Counted from the stretch's first letter, positions 32,812-41,364 are shown. The stretch is DNA of 64,000 bases from an uncultured Campylobacter sp. (GCF_938017775.1 NZ_CALIIU010000038.1:96185-160184); one strand, 5' to 3'. The notes: generated by a model not told the origin, from the sequence alone. Translations and numbers: made by a program.

Positions 32812-34122
32812 TTAGTCTAAATTTGACCCGCCTCGCGCCGCGACGAGCTCACTCACGACCTGCTTGTCGCTAAAGGGGTGCTTCACGCCCTTGATCTCCT
32901 GGTAGGTCTCGTCGCCCTTACCCAAAATAGCGATCATCTCGCCGTTTTTGGCAAGATCTAGCGCGCGCGCGATCGCCTCTTTGCGATCCGCGATCTTTAA
33001 AATTTTATCCTTTCGGCGCATCCCGGCGCAAATTTGCTCGATGATCTCGTCTGGATCCTCGCTGCGCGGGTTATCGCTCGTAACGATGCAGATTTTAGCA
33101 AAGTGCTCCGCGATGGCGCCCATTTTCGGACGCTTGCCGTGGTCGCGATCGCCTCCTGCGCCGAAAACCGCGATAATCTCGCCGCTTGTGCGTAGCGCGT
33201 TTAGCACCTTTTCGATGCCGTCCGGGGTATGAGCGAAATCGACGATTACAAGCGGATTTTTATTTACGATCTGCACGCGACCCTCGACGCCGCCGAAGTT
33301 TGCCAGGGCTTTTGCTATCTTTTCGTTCGGCAGCTTGGTTAGAATTTTAACCGCCGCAAACGCTGCGGTAAGGTTGTAGAGATTAAACTCGCCGATGAGA
33401 TCGCTTTGTAGCTGCGCATTATCGCCGTTTGGAGTGCGCACGAGCGCGTCGATGCCGCCCTTTAGCCCGTATCCGATCACGCCGAAGCTCGCGGGATTTT
33501 TTATGCCGTAGGTAAGGGCGTTTGCGGGGTTAAATTTAATGTGTCCACCATCGGCGTTTATAAGCTTTGGCGCGTCGTCTGCAAAAAACGAGCTCTTGAC
33601 TGCGGCGTATTCTTGCATGCTGCCGTGATAATCGAGATGATCTTGGCTCAAATTCGTAAAAATTTTAAGCGCAAAATTTAGCCCCTGGATGCGGTTCTGT
33701 GCGATTGCGTGCGAGCTGACCTCCATAACGAAGTACTCGCAGCCCTGCTTGCCGGCTTCGTAAAGATAGCTCATCGTCTTAAAAACTGAGCTCGTCGTAA
33801 GCCCCTTCTCGTCGATTCTGCGCTCGTTTATGAAGGCGCCGCGCGTGCCGCTTAGGCCGCAGCTAAAGCCCAGATCCAGCAGCGTCGAATAGATTGCCGC
33901 CGCGGTCGTGGTCTTGCCGTTCGTGCCGGTGATGCCTACGATTTTGATGCGCGGATCGATATTCAAAAGCTTCTTTGCTTGCGCGATAGAGATGATCTGC
34001 GCGCCTTTTTGCGCCGCTTCGGGTTCAAATTTAGCGTTCGCGTCCGTGCGCATAAAAAAGCAGCCCGCCTCGCACTCGGCGGAGTTGTCGGTGATAAAGC
34101 TATTTTCGAGTCGTATTCTCAT
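32812..34122 (-). CDS. murE: UDP-MurNAc-tripeptide ligase (diaminopimelate-adding)
   Basis: The protein is 436 residues. MurE adds meso-diaminopimelate to UDP-MurNAc-L-Ala-D-Glu. The ATP loop GITGTNGKTTTAAAIY, the Mg/carbamylated-Lys region MEVSSHAIAQNRIQGL, DFAHTPDGIEKVL and the substrate motif TSDNPRSEDP are present; the last D-N-P-R marks diaminopimelate rather than lysine use. The gene overlaps the previous gene by 23 bp. dapB and dapF in the same window supply its substrate. Confidence 0.97.
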   Translation of the reverse strand: MRIRLENSFITDNSAECEAGCFFMRTDANAKFEPEAAQKGAQIISIAQAKKLLNIDPRIKIVGITGTNGKTTTAAAIYSTLLDLGFSCGLSGTRGAFINERRIDEKGLTTSSVFKTMSYLYEAGKQGCEYFVMEVSSHAIAQNRIQGLNFALKIFTNLSQDHLDYHGSMQEYAAVKSSFFADDAPKLINADGGHIKFNPANALTYGIKNPASFGVIGYGLKGGIDALVRTPNGDNAQLQSDLIGEFNLYNLTAAFAAVKILTKLPNEKIAKALANFGGVEGRVQIVNKNPLVIVDFAHTPDGIEKVLNALRTSGEIIAVFGAGGDRDHGKRPKMGAIAEHFAKICIVTSDNPRSEDPDEIIEQICAGMRRKDKILKIADRKEAIARALDLAKNGEMIAILGKGDETYQEIKGVKHPFSDKQVVSELVAARGGSNLD

Positions 34123-34648
34123 GATTTTTGATTTTTTGCATCAGCGCTTCGAAGCGCTCATCGCCTGCGTACGCAGCAGCCGAGCTTTCGACGTAATTAA
34201 GCCCCATCTCGTAGTAGCCGTTTTCTATCAAATTTTCTAAAAATTCTATCATCTCGCTTTTGTCCGAAATGGCGATTTTAGAGGAAAAAATGATCGATTC
34301 AAAGGCGTTTTTAAAGCCTTTTTGGCCTACCGCGCGCATAAAATCGGCATAAGCGATGACTGCAATCTCATCCTCGGCGCCGGGTTCGGAAGCCGCTTCG
34401 TTCGCGATCTTTTCGTTGATGGAGTTTAAAATTTTAAAAAGCTCCGCAGTTTGAGTTTTGGGGCTGAGATTGTAAAAATCAAAGAGCATAAGCGCCTCTT
34501 CGCGGTCTGCCAGCGCAGTCTGGCAAAGCTCGAGCAAAAATAGAATTTCCTCCTCGCCGCTTTTTTCGTATGCGAGCGAAAAATACAGCTTCGAAAGTTC
34601 GAATTCTCCGCGCGAAAAGGCCTTTAGCCCCAGTTTTTTATAGTTCAA
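34100..34648 (-). CDS. Conserved unknown protein between nifU and murE
   Basis: The protein is 182 residues. It is helical and starts MNYKKLGLKAFSRGEFELSK then LYFSLAYEKSGEEE, like a TPR-type pair of helices. It overlaps the nifU stop by 11 bp and the murE start by 23 bp. The same three-gene order is kept in C. jejuni (nifU-like, unknown, murE). Function unknown; a helper or scaffold role is only a guess. Confidence 0.88.
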   Translation of the reverse strand: MNYKKLGLKAFSRGEFELSKLYFSLAYEKSGEEEILFLLELCQTALADREEALMLFDFYNLSPKTQTAELFKILNSINEKIANEAASEPGAEDEIAVIAYADFMRAVGQKGFKNAFESIIFSSKIAISDKSEMIEFLENLIENGYYEMGLNYVESSAAAYAGDERFEALMQKIKNHENTTRK

Positions 34649-34904
34649 ACTCTTCGCCTTCGGGGATGTTTACGACGCTAAGCTCGGGGTGAATATCCAT
34701 GCGAAGCTGGCGCTCGACGCCGTATTTTAGGGTCTGCGCACTTGCGGCGCAGCCGTGGCAATGCCCGGTAAGGCGGACATAGACGACGCCGTTTTTTATG
34801 CCTAAAAGCTTCATATCGCCGCCGTCGTTTTGCAGCATCGGTCGGATTAGCTCCAAGCTATCCTGTACCGGAGCTAGAAGCTCTTCATCGCTAAATGGTA
34901 TCAT
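34638..34904 (-). CDS. NifU-like Fe-S scaffold protein
   Basis: The protein is 88 residues, the size of a stand-alone NifU C-terminal domain. The core is LELIRPMLQNDGGDMKLLGI, then GHCHGCAASAQTLKYGVE with the cluster-binding C-H-G-C. Such proteins carry Fe-S clusters to target proteins. AAGGAATTTTA precedes the ATG. It heads the operon that runs through murE and panD. Confidence 0.95.
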   Translation of the reverse strand: MIPFSDEELLAPVQDSLELIRPMLQNDGGDMKLLGIKNGVVYVRLTGHCHGCAASAQTLKYGVERQLRMDIHPELSVVNIPEGEEFEL

Positions 34905-35414
34905 TAAAATTCCTTATTTTAGTTTTGGCGCATTATATCCAAAAGCGATAAAAAAAGGCTTATTGGGGATGAAATTTAATCTGAAATTTTGCGCGAGGAC
35001 GCGGATTTTGCGTAATGGCTCGCAAAGAATTTTATACGGTGCGAACGGCGAGCCGCGATTTTAAAAATTTTATCGATTCGGCAAGGACGAAACTCGCAAA
35101 TCATCGGGCTTGCGTATATTTAAATTTAGACTATTTGCGCCATAAATTTGAGATGAAATTTCAGCCAGACCGAGGGCTAAATTTGAGATGAAATTTTGTT
35201 TGAGCGGTAGAGAAAACCTTAGGCAAACAGCCTAAATTTAATCAAGACAGACACCGATACGATTAAATTTTTTAGAAAAACAATCCTGCTTTTAATGTAA
35301 ATTTTGCGACTACAAAAGCCCGGGCGGCGAATATTGTTTTGAAGCTCGTAGATGAAATTTACGCTACGTTTTATATCGATCGCGGCTGTGAAATTTTAGC
35401 GCAGGCGCGTGCAA
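34905..35414. other. Gap between nifU and the L,D-transpeptidase gene
   Basis: About 510 bp with no supported gene. The stretch is rich in AAATTT, and short open frames lack ribosome sites. Confidence 0.5.
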
Positions 35415-35975
35415 TCACGGCAAAATTTCTATCGGCGTGCCGATTTTTACGTGCTCGAAAAGCTCGTCCATATCGTCATTGACGAGCGCTATACAGCCCT
35501 CCGTCCAGTCGCCGAACGCCGCGATACTCTGCCCTAGGTAGCTAAATTTATTCGGTAGCCCGTGGATTTTGATATCGCCGCCTGCGCTCTTGCCGAGGGA
35601 TTTTGCGTGCGCTACGTCGGCTTTGTTCGGATAGGAGATGCCTAAATTTAAATGATACGCCGAGTTCGGATTTTTGCCGTTTATAGTGTAGTTGCCCTCC
35701 GGGGTTTTGCCGTCGCCTTGAATTTCCTTGTGCCCTTCAGGCTCGCGTCCGAGGGCGATTTTGTAGCTTTTTGCGACGCCTTTTGAGGTTAAAATTTCAA
35801 GAATTCGTTTGGATTTATAGACGCGGATTTTAGAAATTTGCTCGCCGTCCAATGCTTGCTTTAGCGGAATTTCTGGGTTGATCGTTTCGATATTTTTGTA
35901 GCTAAGATAATTGTCCAATGCCCACGCCAAGCCCGCAGCGATGATAATAAGCGGGAGTAAAATTTTAAATTTCAT
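35415..35975 (-). CDS. L,D-transpeptidase (YkuD domain)
   Basis: The protein is 186 residues with an N-terminal membrane anchor or signal (ILLPLIIIAAGLAWAL). The YkuD domain ends in the catalytic motif: His in DIKIHGLP, then DWTEGCIAL with the nucleophile Cys. It would cross-link or trim peptidoglycan in the periplasm; in Campylobacter and Helicobacter relatives affect cell shape. The ATG lies six bases after the rplQ terminator hairpin and has no clear ribosome site, so it may be poorly translated from the operon message. Substrate not known. Confidence 0.93.
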   Translation of the reverse strand: MKFKILLPLIIIAAGLAWALDNYLSYKNIETINPEIPLKQALDGEQISKIRVYKSKRILEILTSKGVAKSYKIALGREPEGHKEIQGDGKTPEGNYTINGKNPNSAYHLNLGISYPNKADVAHAKSLGKSAGGDIKIHGLPNKFSYLGQSIAAFGDWTEGCIALVNDDMDELFEHVKIGTPIEILP

Positions 35976-35981
35976 AGAAGA

Positions 35982-36007
35982 AATTTCGGGAGTGATCCCG
36001 AAATTTT
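35982..36007 (-). terminator. Terminator hairpin after rplQ
   Basis: AAATTTCGGGA and TCCCGAAATTT form a perfect 11-bp stem with a four-base loop, overlapping the rplQ stop. It ends with T-rich sequence within the stem. It would end the alpha operon, just before the transpeptidase start. Confidence 0.75.
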
Positions 36008-36362
36008 ATTTGCTGATTAGTTCGATATAAGCCATCTCTGCGGCGTCGCCCTTACGAAGGCGGGTTTTGATGATGCGAGTGTAGCCGCCGTTTACGCCTG
36101 CATATTTTGGAGCGATCTCGGTGACCAGCTTATTTGTCGCAGCCTTATCCTGAAGCGCTGCAAAAACGAATCTATGCGCCTCGCTGTCGCCTTTTCGCGC
36201 GCGAGTGATTAGCTTCTCGGCATAGCTTCTTAGCTCTTTTGCTTTAGGAAGCGTAGTTTCGATCTTGCCGCTAGTAACTAAAGCGATGGTTAAATTTTTA
36301 AGCAGGGCGGCACGGTGAGACGAAGTGCGCCCTAGCTTCCTATATCCGTGATTATGTCTCAT
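36006..36362 (-). CDS. rplQ: 50S ribosomal protein L17
   Basis: The protein is 118 residues and begins MRHNHGYRKLGRTSSHRAAL, a strict L17 signature, followed by KTRLRKGDAAEMAYIELI at the end. It is last in the alpha operon, directly after rpoA with no gap, and a hairpin terminator overlaps its stop. Confidence 0.98.
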   Translation of the reverse strand: MRHNHGYRKLGRTSSHRAALLKNLTIALVTSGKIETTLPKAKELRSYAEKLITRARKGDSEAHRFVFAALQDKAATNKLVTEIAPKYAGVNGGYTRIIKTRLRKGDAAEMAYIELISK

Positions 36363-37388
36363 TTATTGTCCTTCATTCTTTTGTCTTTGAGCCTTCAGCT
36401 CGTCAAGCTTGCGTTTTAGCTGCTCTTTTTTATCGCCGAGCTCTTGGTTGCCGATAGGATAACCGATCTCCTCCATTACGGCTTTGATCTCCTCAAGCGA
36501 TTTTTTGCCTAAATTTTTAAGGTCTTTAAGCTCGCTTTCCTCCATGATCGCAAGCTCACCGATAAATCTAATATCGGCGCGATCTAGGCAGTTGAAGCTT
36601 CGTGCGCTTAAGCTTAGATTGCTAACGCTCTCAAAAAGCTTTGCAAACTCGGAATTTGCGGGGATCGCTCTACCGAAAGTATCTGCAGCGCTGATATTTA
36701 CGATACCTTTGAAAACCGCCAGCTGCTGATACATCGCCTCAAGTGCGTTTTTAAACGCATCTATCGCGCTGATCTGACCGTCGGTAGTGATCGTAAAGAC
36801 CACCTTTTCGTAGTCGGGATTGTCCTCTACAAATACGTTTTCGATGTCGTAAACGGCCTTAGTTACCGGGGTAAAAAACGCATCTAACGCGATGAAATCA
36901 GCGTCTAAATTTTCTCTGATCTCTTCGCTTGGAACGTAGCCGATGCCCTTTTCGATGATGAGCGTAAATTTAAGATCGGCATCCTCGTTTATCGTAGCCA
37001 GATAAGCACTTGGATTTACGATCTCTACGGCGTCGTTATTTAGGTCGCTGCCGTAAATTTCTTTAGGCCCTTTAAAGCTGTATTCTACGACCTCGCGTAG
37101 GGAATCGCCTTTGATTTTAAATCTTAAGCCCTTTAAATTTATGATAAAAGCCGCCATATCCTCGAGCATACCGCGCATGCTGTCGAATTCGTGGCTTACG
37201 CCTTCGATTTTAACCGCAGTCGGCGCAAAACCGACCGTGCTCGTATAAAGTAACCTTCGTAAAGGATGAGCTAGAGTGACGGCATATCCCGTTTCAAAGG
37301 GATATGCTATGATTTTAGCAACATTTTCGCTGACATTCTCAACCTTTATTTCAGTTGGCATATGAGCTGATGTTGTGATTTTTCTCAT
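36363..37388 (-). CDS. rpoA: RNA polymerase alpha subunit
   Basis: The protein is 341 residues. The N-terminal domain for dimerisation has TGYAVTLAHPLRRLLYTSTV and GPKEIYGSDLN; the C-terminal domain has RSFNCLDRADIRFIGELAIM and LKNLGKKSLEEIKAVMEEIG for UP-element binding. It ends in a charged Lys/Glu/Gln-rich tail longer than usual. Position rpsD-rpoA-rplQ is standard. Confidence 0.98.
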   Translation of the reverse strand: MRKITTSAHMPTEIKVENVSENVAKIIAYPFETGYAVTLAHPLRRLLYTSTVGFAPTAVKIEGVSHEFDSMRGMLEDMAAFIINLKGLRFKIKGDSLREVVEYSFKGPKEIYGSDLNNDAVEIVNPSAYLATINEDADLKFTLIIEKGIGYVPSEEIRENLDADFIALDAFFTPVTKAVYDIENVFVEDNPDYEKVVFTITTDGQISAIDAFKNALEAMYQQLAVFKGIVNISAADTFGRAIPANSEFAKLFESVSNLSLSARSFNCLDRADIRFIGELAIMEESELKDLKNLGKKSLEEIKAVMEEIGYPIGNQELGDKKEQLKRKLDELKAQRQKNEGQ

Positions 37389-37399
37389 ATTAGCACCTA

Positions 37400-38026
37400 C
37401 TATTTCGAGTAAAGCTCTACGATAAATCTTTCCTCTACAGGAATAACAACTTCTTCTCTCTCCGGAACTCTAGAAAAAATTCCGTATCTTTTCTCTTTTT
37501 CTACGTCTACCCACGCTACGATGCCGGTCTGTGCCGTAAGATCCAGCGCTCTTGAAATTTGCGGGTTATTTTTGCTCTTTTCGATCACTTCGATCTTTTG
37601 TCCTGCGCGGACGGAGTACGAAGGGATATCGACGCGCTTGCCGTCTACTAAAATGTGTCCGTGCGTAACGAGCTGGCGCGCAAATCGTCTAGTCGTAGTA
37701 AAGCCCATGCGGTAAACGACGTTATCTAGCCTCTGCTCTAAAAGCTGAACCAAGATCGCTCCGGTGTTACCCTCTCTGCGAGCCGCTTCGGCAAATAGCC
37801 TACGGAACTGCTTCTCGCTTACGCCGTACATAAATTTAGCCTTTTGTTTCTCGCGAAGCTGTGAGCCGTATTCGCTTAGTTTGGCGCGTCTTTGTCCGTG
37901 CTGACCCGGAGCGTAAGGGCGTTTTAAAAGCGCGCTCTTGCCCGCAAGCCTTCTCTCGCCTTTCATAAATAGATCGACGCCGAGCCTTCTTTCTAATTTT
38001 TCAACCGGTCCTGTATATCTAGCCAT
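37400..38026 (-). CDS. rpsD: 30S ribosomal protein S4
   Basis: The protein is 208 residues. It starts MARYTGPVEKLERRLGVDLF and shows YGVSEKQFRRLFAEA, then the S4 domain with QLLEQRLDNVVYRMGFTTTR. S4 starts 30S assembly and affects decoding accuracy. It is between rpsK and rpoA in the alpha operon. Confidence 0.98.
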   Translation of the reverse strand: MARYTGPVEKLERRLGVDLFMKGERRLAGKSALLKRPYAPGQHGQRRAKLSEYGSQLREKQKAKFMYGVSEKQFRRLFAEAARREGNTGAILVQLLEQRLDNVVYRMGFTTTRRFARQLVTHGHILVDGKRVDIPSYSVRAGQKIEVIEKSKNNPQISRALDLTAQTGIVAWVDVEKEKRYGIFSRVPEREEVVIPVEERFIVELYSK

Positions 38027-38044
38027 AAATTTCTCCTTTTATAA

Positions 38045-38437
38045 TTACACGCGACGTCGTTTAGGCGGTCTGCAACCGTTGTGCGCAAGAGGAGTGATAT
38101 CTTTGAAATACGTAACTTTAATCCCTTCTACGCTACCTACGCTTTTAACGGCGGTCTCGCGTCCGCTTCCCGGACCCTGAACCTTGACGCCTACCTCTTT
38201 AATGCCGTGCTCTTTGGCTTTGTTTAACGCGTCCTCTACGGCTTGCTGCGCCGCATAAGGGGTGGATTTTTTGCTGCCTTTAAAATTTAAAGCGCCCGCA
38301 CTGCTCCACGCGATCGCGTTGCCCATCTCGTCCGTTACGGTAATCATAGTGTTGTTAAACGTAGCGGAGATGTAAACTATGCCTTTGGCGATATTTTTTC
38401 TGACGGTTTTTTTCTTAACTACTTTTTTTTGTGCCAT
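38045..38437 (-). CDS. rpsK: 30S ribosomal protein S11
   Basis: The protein is 130 residues. IAKGIVYISATFNNTMITVT and GSGRETAVKSVGSVEGIKVT identify S11, with the C-terminus CRPPKRRRV. It sits on the 30S platform near the E site. Standard order in the operon. Confidence 0.98.
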   Translation of the reverse strand: MAQKKVVKKKTVRKNIAKGIVYISATFNNTMITVTDEMGNAIAWSSAGALNFKGSKKSTPYAAQQAVEDALNKAKEHGIKEVGVKVQGPGSGRETAVKSVGSVEGIKVTYFKDITPLAHNGCRPPKRRRV

Positions 38438-38447
38438 ATCTCAATCC

Positions 38448-38816
38448 TTATTTAGCTGCCGCGCCGACGGTTTTGCGTTTGCCTTTTCTGGTTCTGGCGT
38501 TTGTTTTTGTTTTTTGACCGCGAACCGGAAGGCCCTTTCTGTGTCTTAAGCCGCGATAGCCGCCCAAGTCCATAAGCGCTTTTATATCCATAGCCACTTG
38601 TTTGCGAAGATCGCCCTCGACCATATAGTGTTCCTGGATCTCTTTTCTGATAGCGGCGGCTTCATCTTCGCTCAGATCGGCGACTCTTTTATCGTAAGAA
38701 ATTCCTGCCGCATCGAGAATTTTTCTCGACGTAAATAAACCTATACCGTAGATATAAGTTAGTCCGTATTCAATCCTTTTTTTCTTTGGTAGATCTACAC
38801 CTGCGATACGAGCCAT
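38448..38816 (-). CDS. rpsM: 30S ribosomal protein S13
   Basis: The protein is 122 residues. It begins MARIAGVDLPKKKRIEYGLT with a helix-two-turn-helix, ending RTKKTNARTRKGKRKT-like basic tail that contacts the P-site tRNA (visible as KTKTNARTRKGKRKTVG). It lies three bases from rpmJ. Confidence 0.98.
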   Translation of the reverse strand: MARIAGVDLPKKKRIEYGLTYIYGIGLFTSRKILDAAGISYDKRVADLSEDEAAAIRKEIQEHYMVEGDLRKQVAMDIKALMDLGGYRGLRHRKGLPVRGQKTKTNARTRKGKRKTVGAAAK

Positions 38817-38819
38817 AAC

Positions 38820-38933
38820 TTATCCTTGTCTTTGTTTATGTTTTGGATTTTCACAAATAACGTGAACAACACCTTTGCGCTTGACAATTTTACATTTGTC
38901 GCACATTTTCTTAACGGATGGACGAACTTTCAT
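38820..38933 (-). CDS. rpmJ: 50S ribosomal protein L36, zinc-binding type
   Basis: The frame encodes 37 residues, MKVRPSVKKMCDKCKIVKRK then GVVHVICENPKHKQRQG. The Cys11, Cys14, Cys27 and His33 pattern is the zinc-binding L36 form. The ATG follows a GAGAG ribosome site. It lies just upstream of rpsM, as is normal. Too short for many gene lists but certain here. Confidence 0.98.
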   Translation of the reverse strand: MKVRPSVKKMCDKCKIVKRKGVVHVICENPKHKQRQG

Positions 38934-39019
38934 TCCACTCTCCTAAAATTTTCTCCACTTTAAATGCAAACTGCACCTAGGTTTAATGAAATTTCAAAAG
39001 CGAAAGTATCAAACCAACT

Positions 39020-39048
39020 GTTTTCAAAATAGTGGGGATTTTGAAAAC
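39020..39048 (-). promoter_or_regulatory. Hairpin in the infA-rpmJ gap
   Basis: GTTTTCAAAAT (39020-39030) and ATTTTGAAAAC (39038-39048) are perfect 11-bp inverted repeats around a seven-base loop. It lies in the 172-bp space after infA and before rpmJ. No T-run follows in the minus direction, so an attenuator, operator or processing site is as likely as a terminator. Confidence 0.55.
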
Positions 39049-39105
39049 ACTTCTTCCTACAGTTTAGTCGCAAAATCGCGAGTATATCTAAATTTAACTT
39101 TATCC

Positions 39106-39324
39106 TTACTTATAGCGGTAGGTGATCCTGCCTTTATCGAGGCTGTAAGGGGTCAGCTCGACTTTTACGCGATCGCCCGGCATTATCTTGATGTAGTGCA
39201 TCCGCATCTTGCCCGCGATATGGCATAAAATTACGTGTTTGTTGTCCAGCTCGACCTTAAAAGTCGCGTTCGGCAGCGCTTCTATGACGTTGCCGTCGAT
39301 CTCTATGACGTCGTCTTTTGCCAC
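39106..39324 (-). CDS. infA: Translation initiation factor IF-1
   Basis: The protein is 72 residues, the usual IF-1 length. The OB fold starts MAKDDVIEIDGNVIEALPNA, with ILCHIAGKMRMHYIKIMPGD and VELTPYSLDKGRITYR. IF-1 blocks the A site during initiation. AAAGGAGAA is its ribosome site and a TATAAT lies 34 bp upstream. It leads the alpha operon. Confidence 0.98.
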   Translation of the reverse strand: MAKDDVIEIDGNVIEALPNATFKVELDNKHVILCHIAGKMRMHYIKIMPGDRVKVELTPYSLDKGRITYRYK

Positions 39325-39357
39325 AAATTCTCCTTTCTTTTAAATTTAAAAAGGGCG

Positions 39358-39363
39358 ATTATA
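39358..39363 (-). promoter_or_regulatory. Possible -10 box for infA
   Basis: TATAAT on the minus strand, 34 bp before the infA start. No good -35 is seen. It is the best candidate for the start of the infA-alpha operon transcript. Confidence 0.5.
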
Positions 39364-39513
39364 TAGAATTTAAAATTTTAAACAGCTTAAAAGAAATTTA
39401 AAATAAGCAAAATTTCAGATTTACTTCGCTACGCGCGCACCGTTTTTGCAAAAGCAAGACGGCACTCTTTTTAAAATTTCAGTATAATGGCTCAAAAATT
39501 TTAAAGGAAAAAT

Positions 39514-40386
39514 ATGAAATGGCAAGACGGCAGACGAAGCTCAAACGTGGAGGATGACCGCGCAAGCAGCATGCGCACGAGCTCGGGCTCGCTTGGGATG
39601 CTGATTCCGATCATCAGGTTTTTGCTCGGCTCAAAGATCGGGCGCATAGTGCTTGTAATCGGCGCGGTAGCGTATTTTATGGGTTACAACCCTTTGGCGC
39701 TTTTAGACGGAGGCGCCAGCACGCAAAGAGAGCCGACCGATAGCCCGCAGGAGCAAGAAAAGCTTGCCTTCGTCTCGGCAGTGCTAGCTCAAACTGAAGA
39801 CGTTTGGGGCGAGATATTTAAAAGTGCGGGCGCGCGCTACGAGGAGCCCGGACTTCGGCTTTTCCGCGATCAGATCGCAAGCGGCTGCGGCTTTGCGAGC
39901 GCGCAGACGGGACCCTTTTATTGCCCGAGGGATCATAAAATTTATCTCGATCTCGGCTTTTTCGACGAACTTGCGAATAAATACAAAGCGGGCGGTGACT
40001 TCGCGCAGGCCTACGTCATCGCGCACGAAGTAGGGCATCACGTTCAAAATTTAGTCGGCACGCTGGAGCAGGTCGCCACTCTAAAAAGGCGCGCTCGCAG
40101 CGAAGCCGAGCAAAACGCGCTTCAGGTCAAAGTCGAGCTGCAGGCGGACTGCTACGCGGGAGTTTGGGCGCATTATCTCGCAAAAGCCGGGCGCGTGCTG
40201 GAGGCGGGCGATATCGACGAGGCGCTAAATGCCGCCAGCGCGATCGGCGACGATACGTTGCAACGTAAATTTAGCGGTCGCGTCGTGCCCGATTCCTTCA
40301 CGCACGGCACCTCGGCGCAGCGTAAAGAGTGGTTTGAAAAGGGCTTAACGGGCGGAAACCTAAAAGCCTGCTCATTTGAGCCGTAA
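39514..40386 (+). CDS. Membrane-anchored zinc metallopeptidase (YpfJ-like)
   Basis: The protein is 290 residues. A short charged N-terminus (KWQDGRRSSNVEDDRAS) is followed by one membrane helix (LGSKIGRIVLVIGAVAYFM) at about residues 38-56. The C-terminal domain carries AYVIAHEVGHHVQNLVG with HEXXH at residues 171-175, and the later VELQADCYAGVWAHYL with the third ligand. This is the neutral zinc metallopeptidase family; its substrate is unknown. AAAGGAAAAAT precedes the ATG. Confidence 0.95.
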   Translation: MKWQDGRRSSNVEDDRASSMRTSSGSLGMLIPIIRFLLGSKIGRIVLVIGAVAYFMGYNPLALLDGGASTQREPTDSPQEQEKLAFVSAVLAQTEDVWGEIFKSAGARYEEPGLRLFRDQIASGCGFASAQTGPFYCPRDHKIYLDLGFFDELANKYKAGGDFAQAYVIAHEVGHHVQNLVGTLEQVATLKRRARSEAEQNALQVKVELQADCYAGVWAHYLAKAGRVLEAGDIDEALNAASAIGDDTLQRKFSGRVVPDSFTHGTSAQRKEWFEKGLTGGNLKACSFEP

Positions 40387-40533
40387 GCGCGGGCTTTGAG
40401 CTAGCTTGCGGGCTAGATAAAGGCGGCTTAAATTTTAAAATTTAGCTCTAAAATGAGGGCTTGCCTTTTAGCATAAAATTTTTATCAAGATATATGCGAG
40501 TAGACTCGCTACAGGCAAAACACTTGTTTTAAT

Positions 40534-41106
40534 TTAAAATTTTTTACCCGCGCCGCCCTTTGCGCCTAAATTTCTTAAAAATTCCGCGTACTCCGCCGCG
40601 CCTTTTTCTATCTGTTCGGTGCTGCTTTGATAATCCACGCCCGGCGTCTCTTCCGCGCCGTAAAACGCGAAAAATCCGCGCCAGTCTGCATGAAAATAGT
40701 AGCGGAATGCCGGCTCAAACGGCGCTAAAATCTGCTCCATCGTGAAATGGTACCGCCCGTTAGGCGCGTAGTCGGCGCGCTTGATGCCCGCGCTCACCGC
40801 CAGCGCCACGGCGCGCCCGCGCATGCCCTCACTTGTGCGCCCATAAGCAAATCCATACGTCATCGTCGCATCGATCCAGCTTTTTAAAATCGCGGGCGAG
40901 GAGAAATTATGCAGCGGAAATTGCAGCACCAGCGCGTCGTGGGCTTTGATTATCGCGCGCTAGCGCTCGCTGTCTATTTCGCCGCTAGGATACTCGCGCG
41001 CTAGGTCGCGCACGGTGAAGCTTTGCGCGGCAGCCTCTTTCAAAAACCGCTTGTTTATAACCGAATTTTTAATGTCGGGGTGAGCTAGAATGATTAAGTT
41101 TTTCAT
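40534..41106 (-). pseudogene. NAD(P)H oxidoreductase (KefF/MdaB-like), premature stop
   Basis: The true start is the ATG at 41106, after AAAGGAAAA, with MKNLIILAHPDIKNSVINKR. The frame meets a TAG at codon 49 (40960-40962), after IDSER, and then continues without any shift: AIIKAHDALVLQFPLHNFSS, NAD(P)H-quinone reductase style, to 40534. Apart from that one codon the 190-residue flavodoxin-fold protein is intact. An undamaged relative lies at 42261. It is a very recent inactivation or an error. Restart at a downstream codon would lack the FMN-binding N-terminus. Confidence 0.85.
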
Positions 41107-41238
41107 ATTTTTCCTTTAAAATTTTGGTTTGGGGCAATAAAATTTGCCGCTAAAATCGCAGATATAGCCCCGCTTTGAAATTTTATTTTCAAATTAGCGT
41201 CGGAATTCTGAGGCAAAATTTTAAGGCGAAATTTTAAT

Positions 41239-41252
41239 GCCGAAGCTTCGGC
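41239..41252. repeat. 14-bp perfect palindrome
   Basis: GCCGAAGCTTCGGC is a perfect palindrome without loop, lying between the broken oxidoreductase and bcp, 133 bp upstream of the former. It could bind a regulator of that gene, or be chance. Confidence 0.35.
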
Positions 41253-41364
41253 GCTTCAATTTGACGCCGAAATTCCGTAGCAAATTTCAGCGCATAAATT
41301 TCATATAATTAAAATTTAGCGCCCAAATGCGTGCAAGCTCTGCTTCAAAATACCGCCTAGCGCT

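Noticed and set aside
34798..35064. 88-residue frame on the plus strand
   Set aside because: It is antisense to nifU and runs into the gap; no ribosome site or family.
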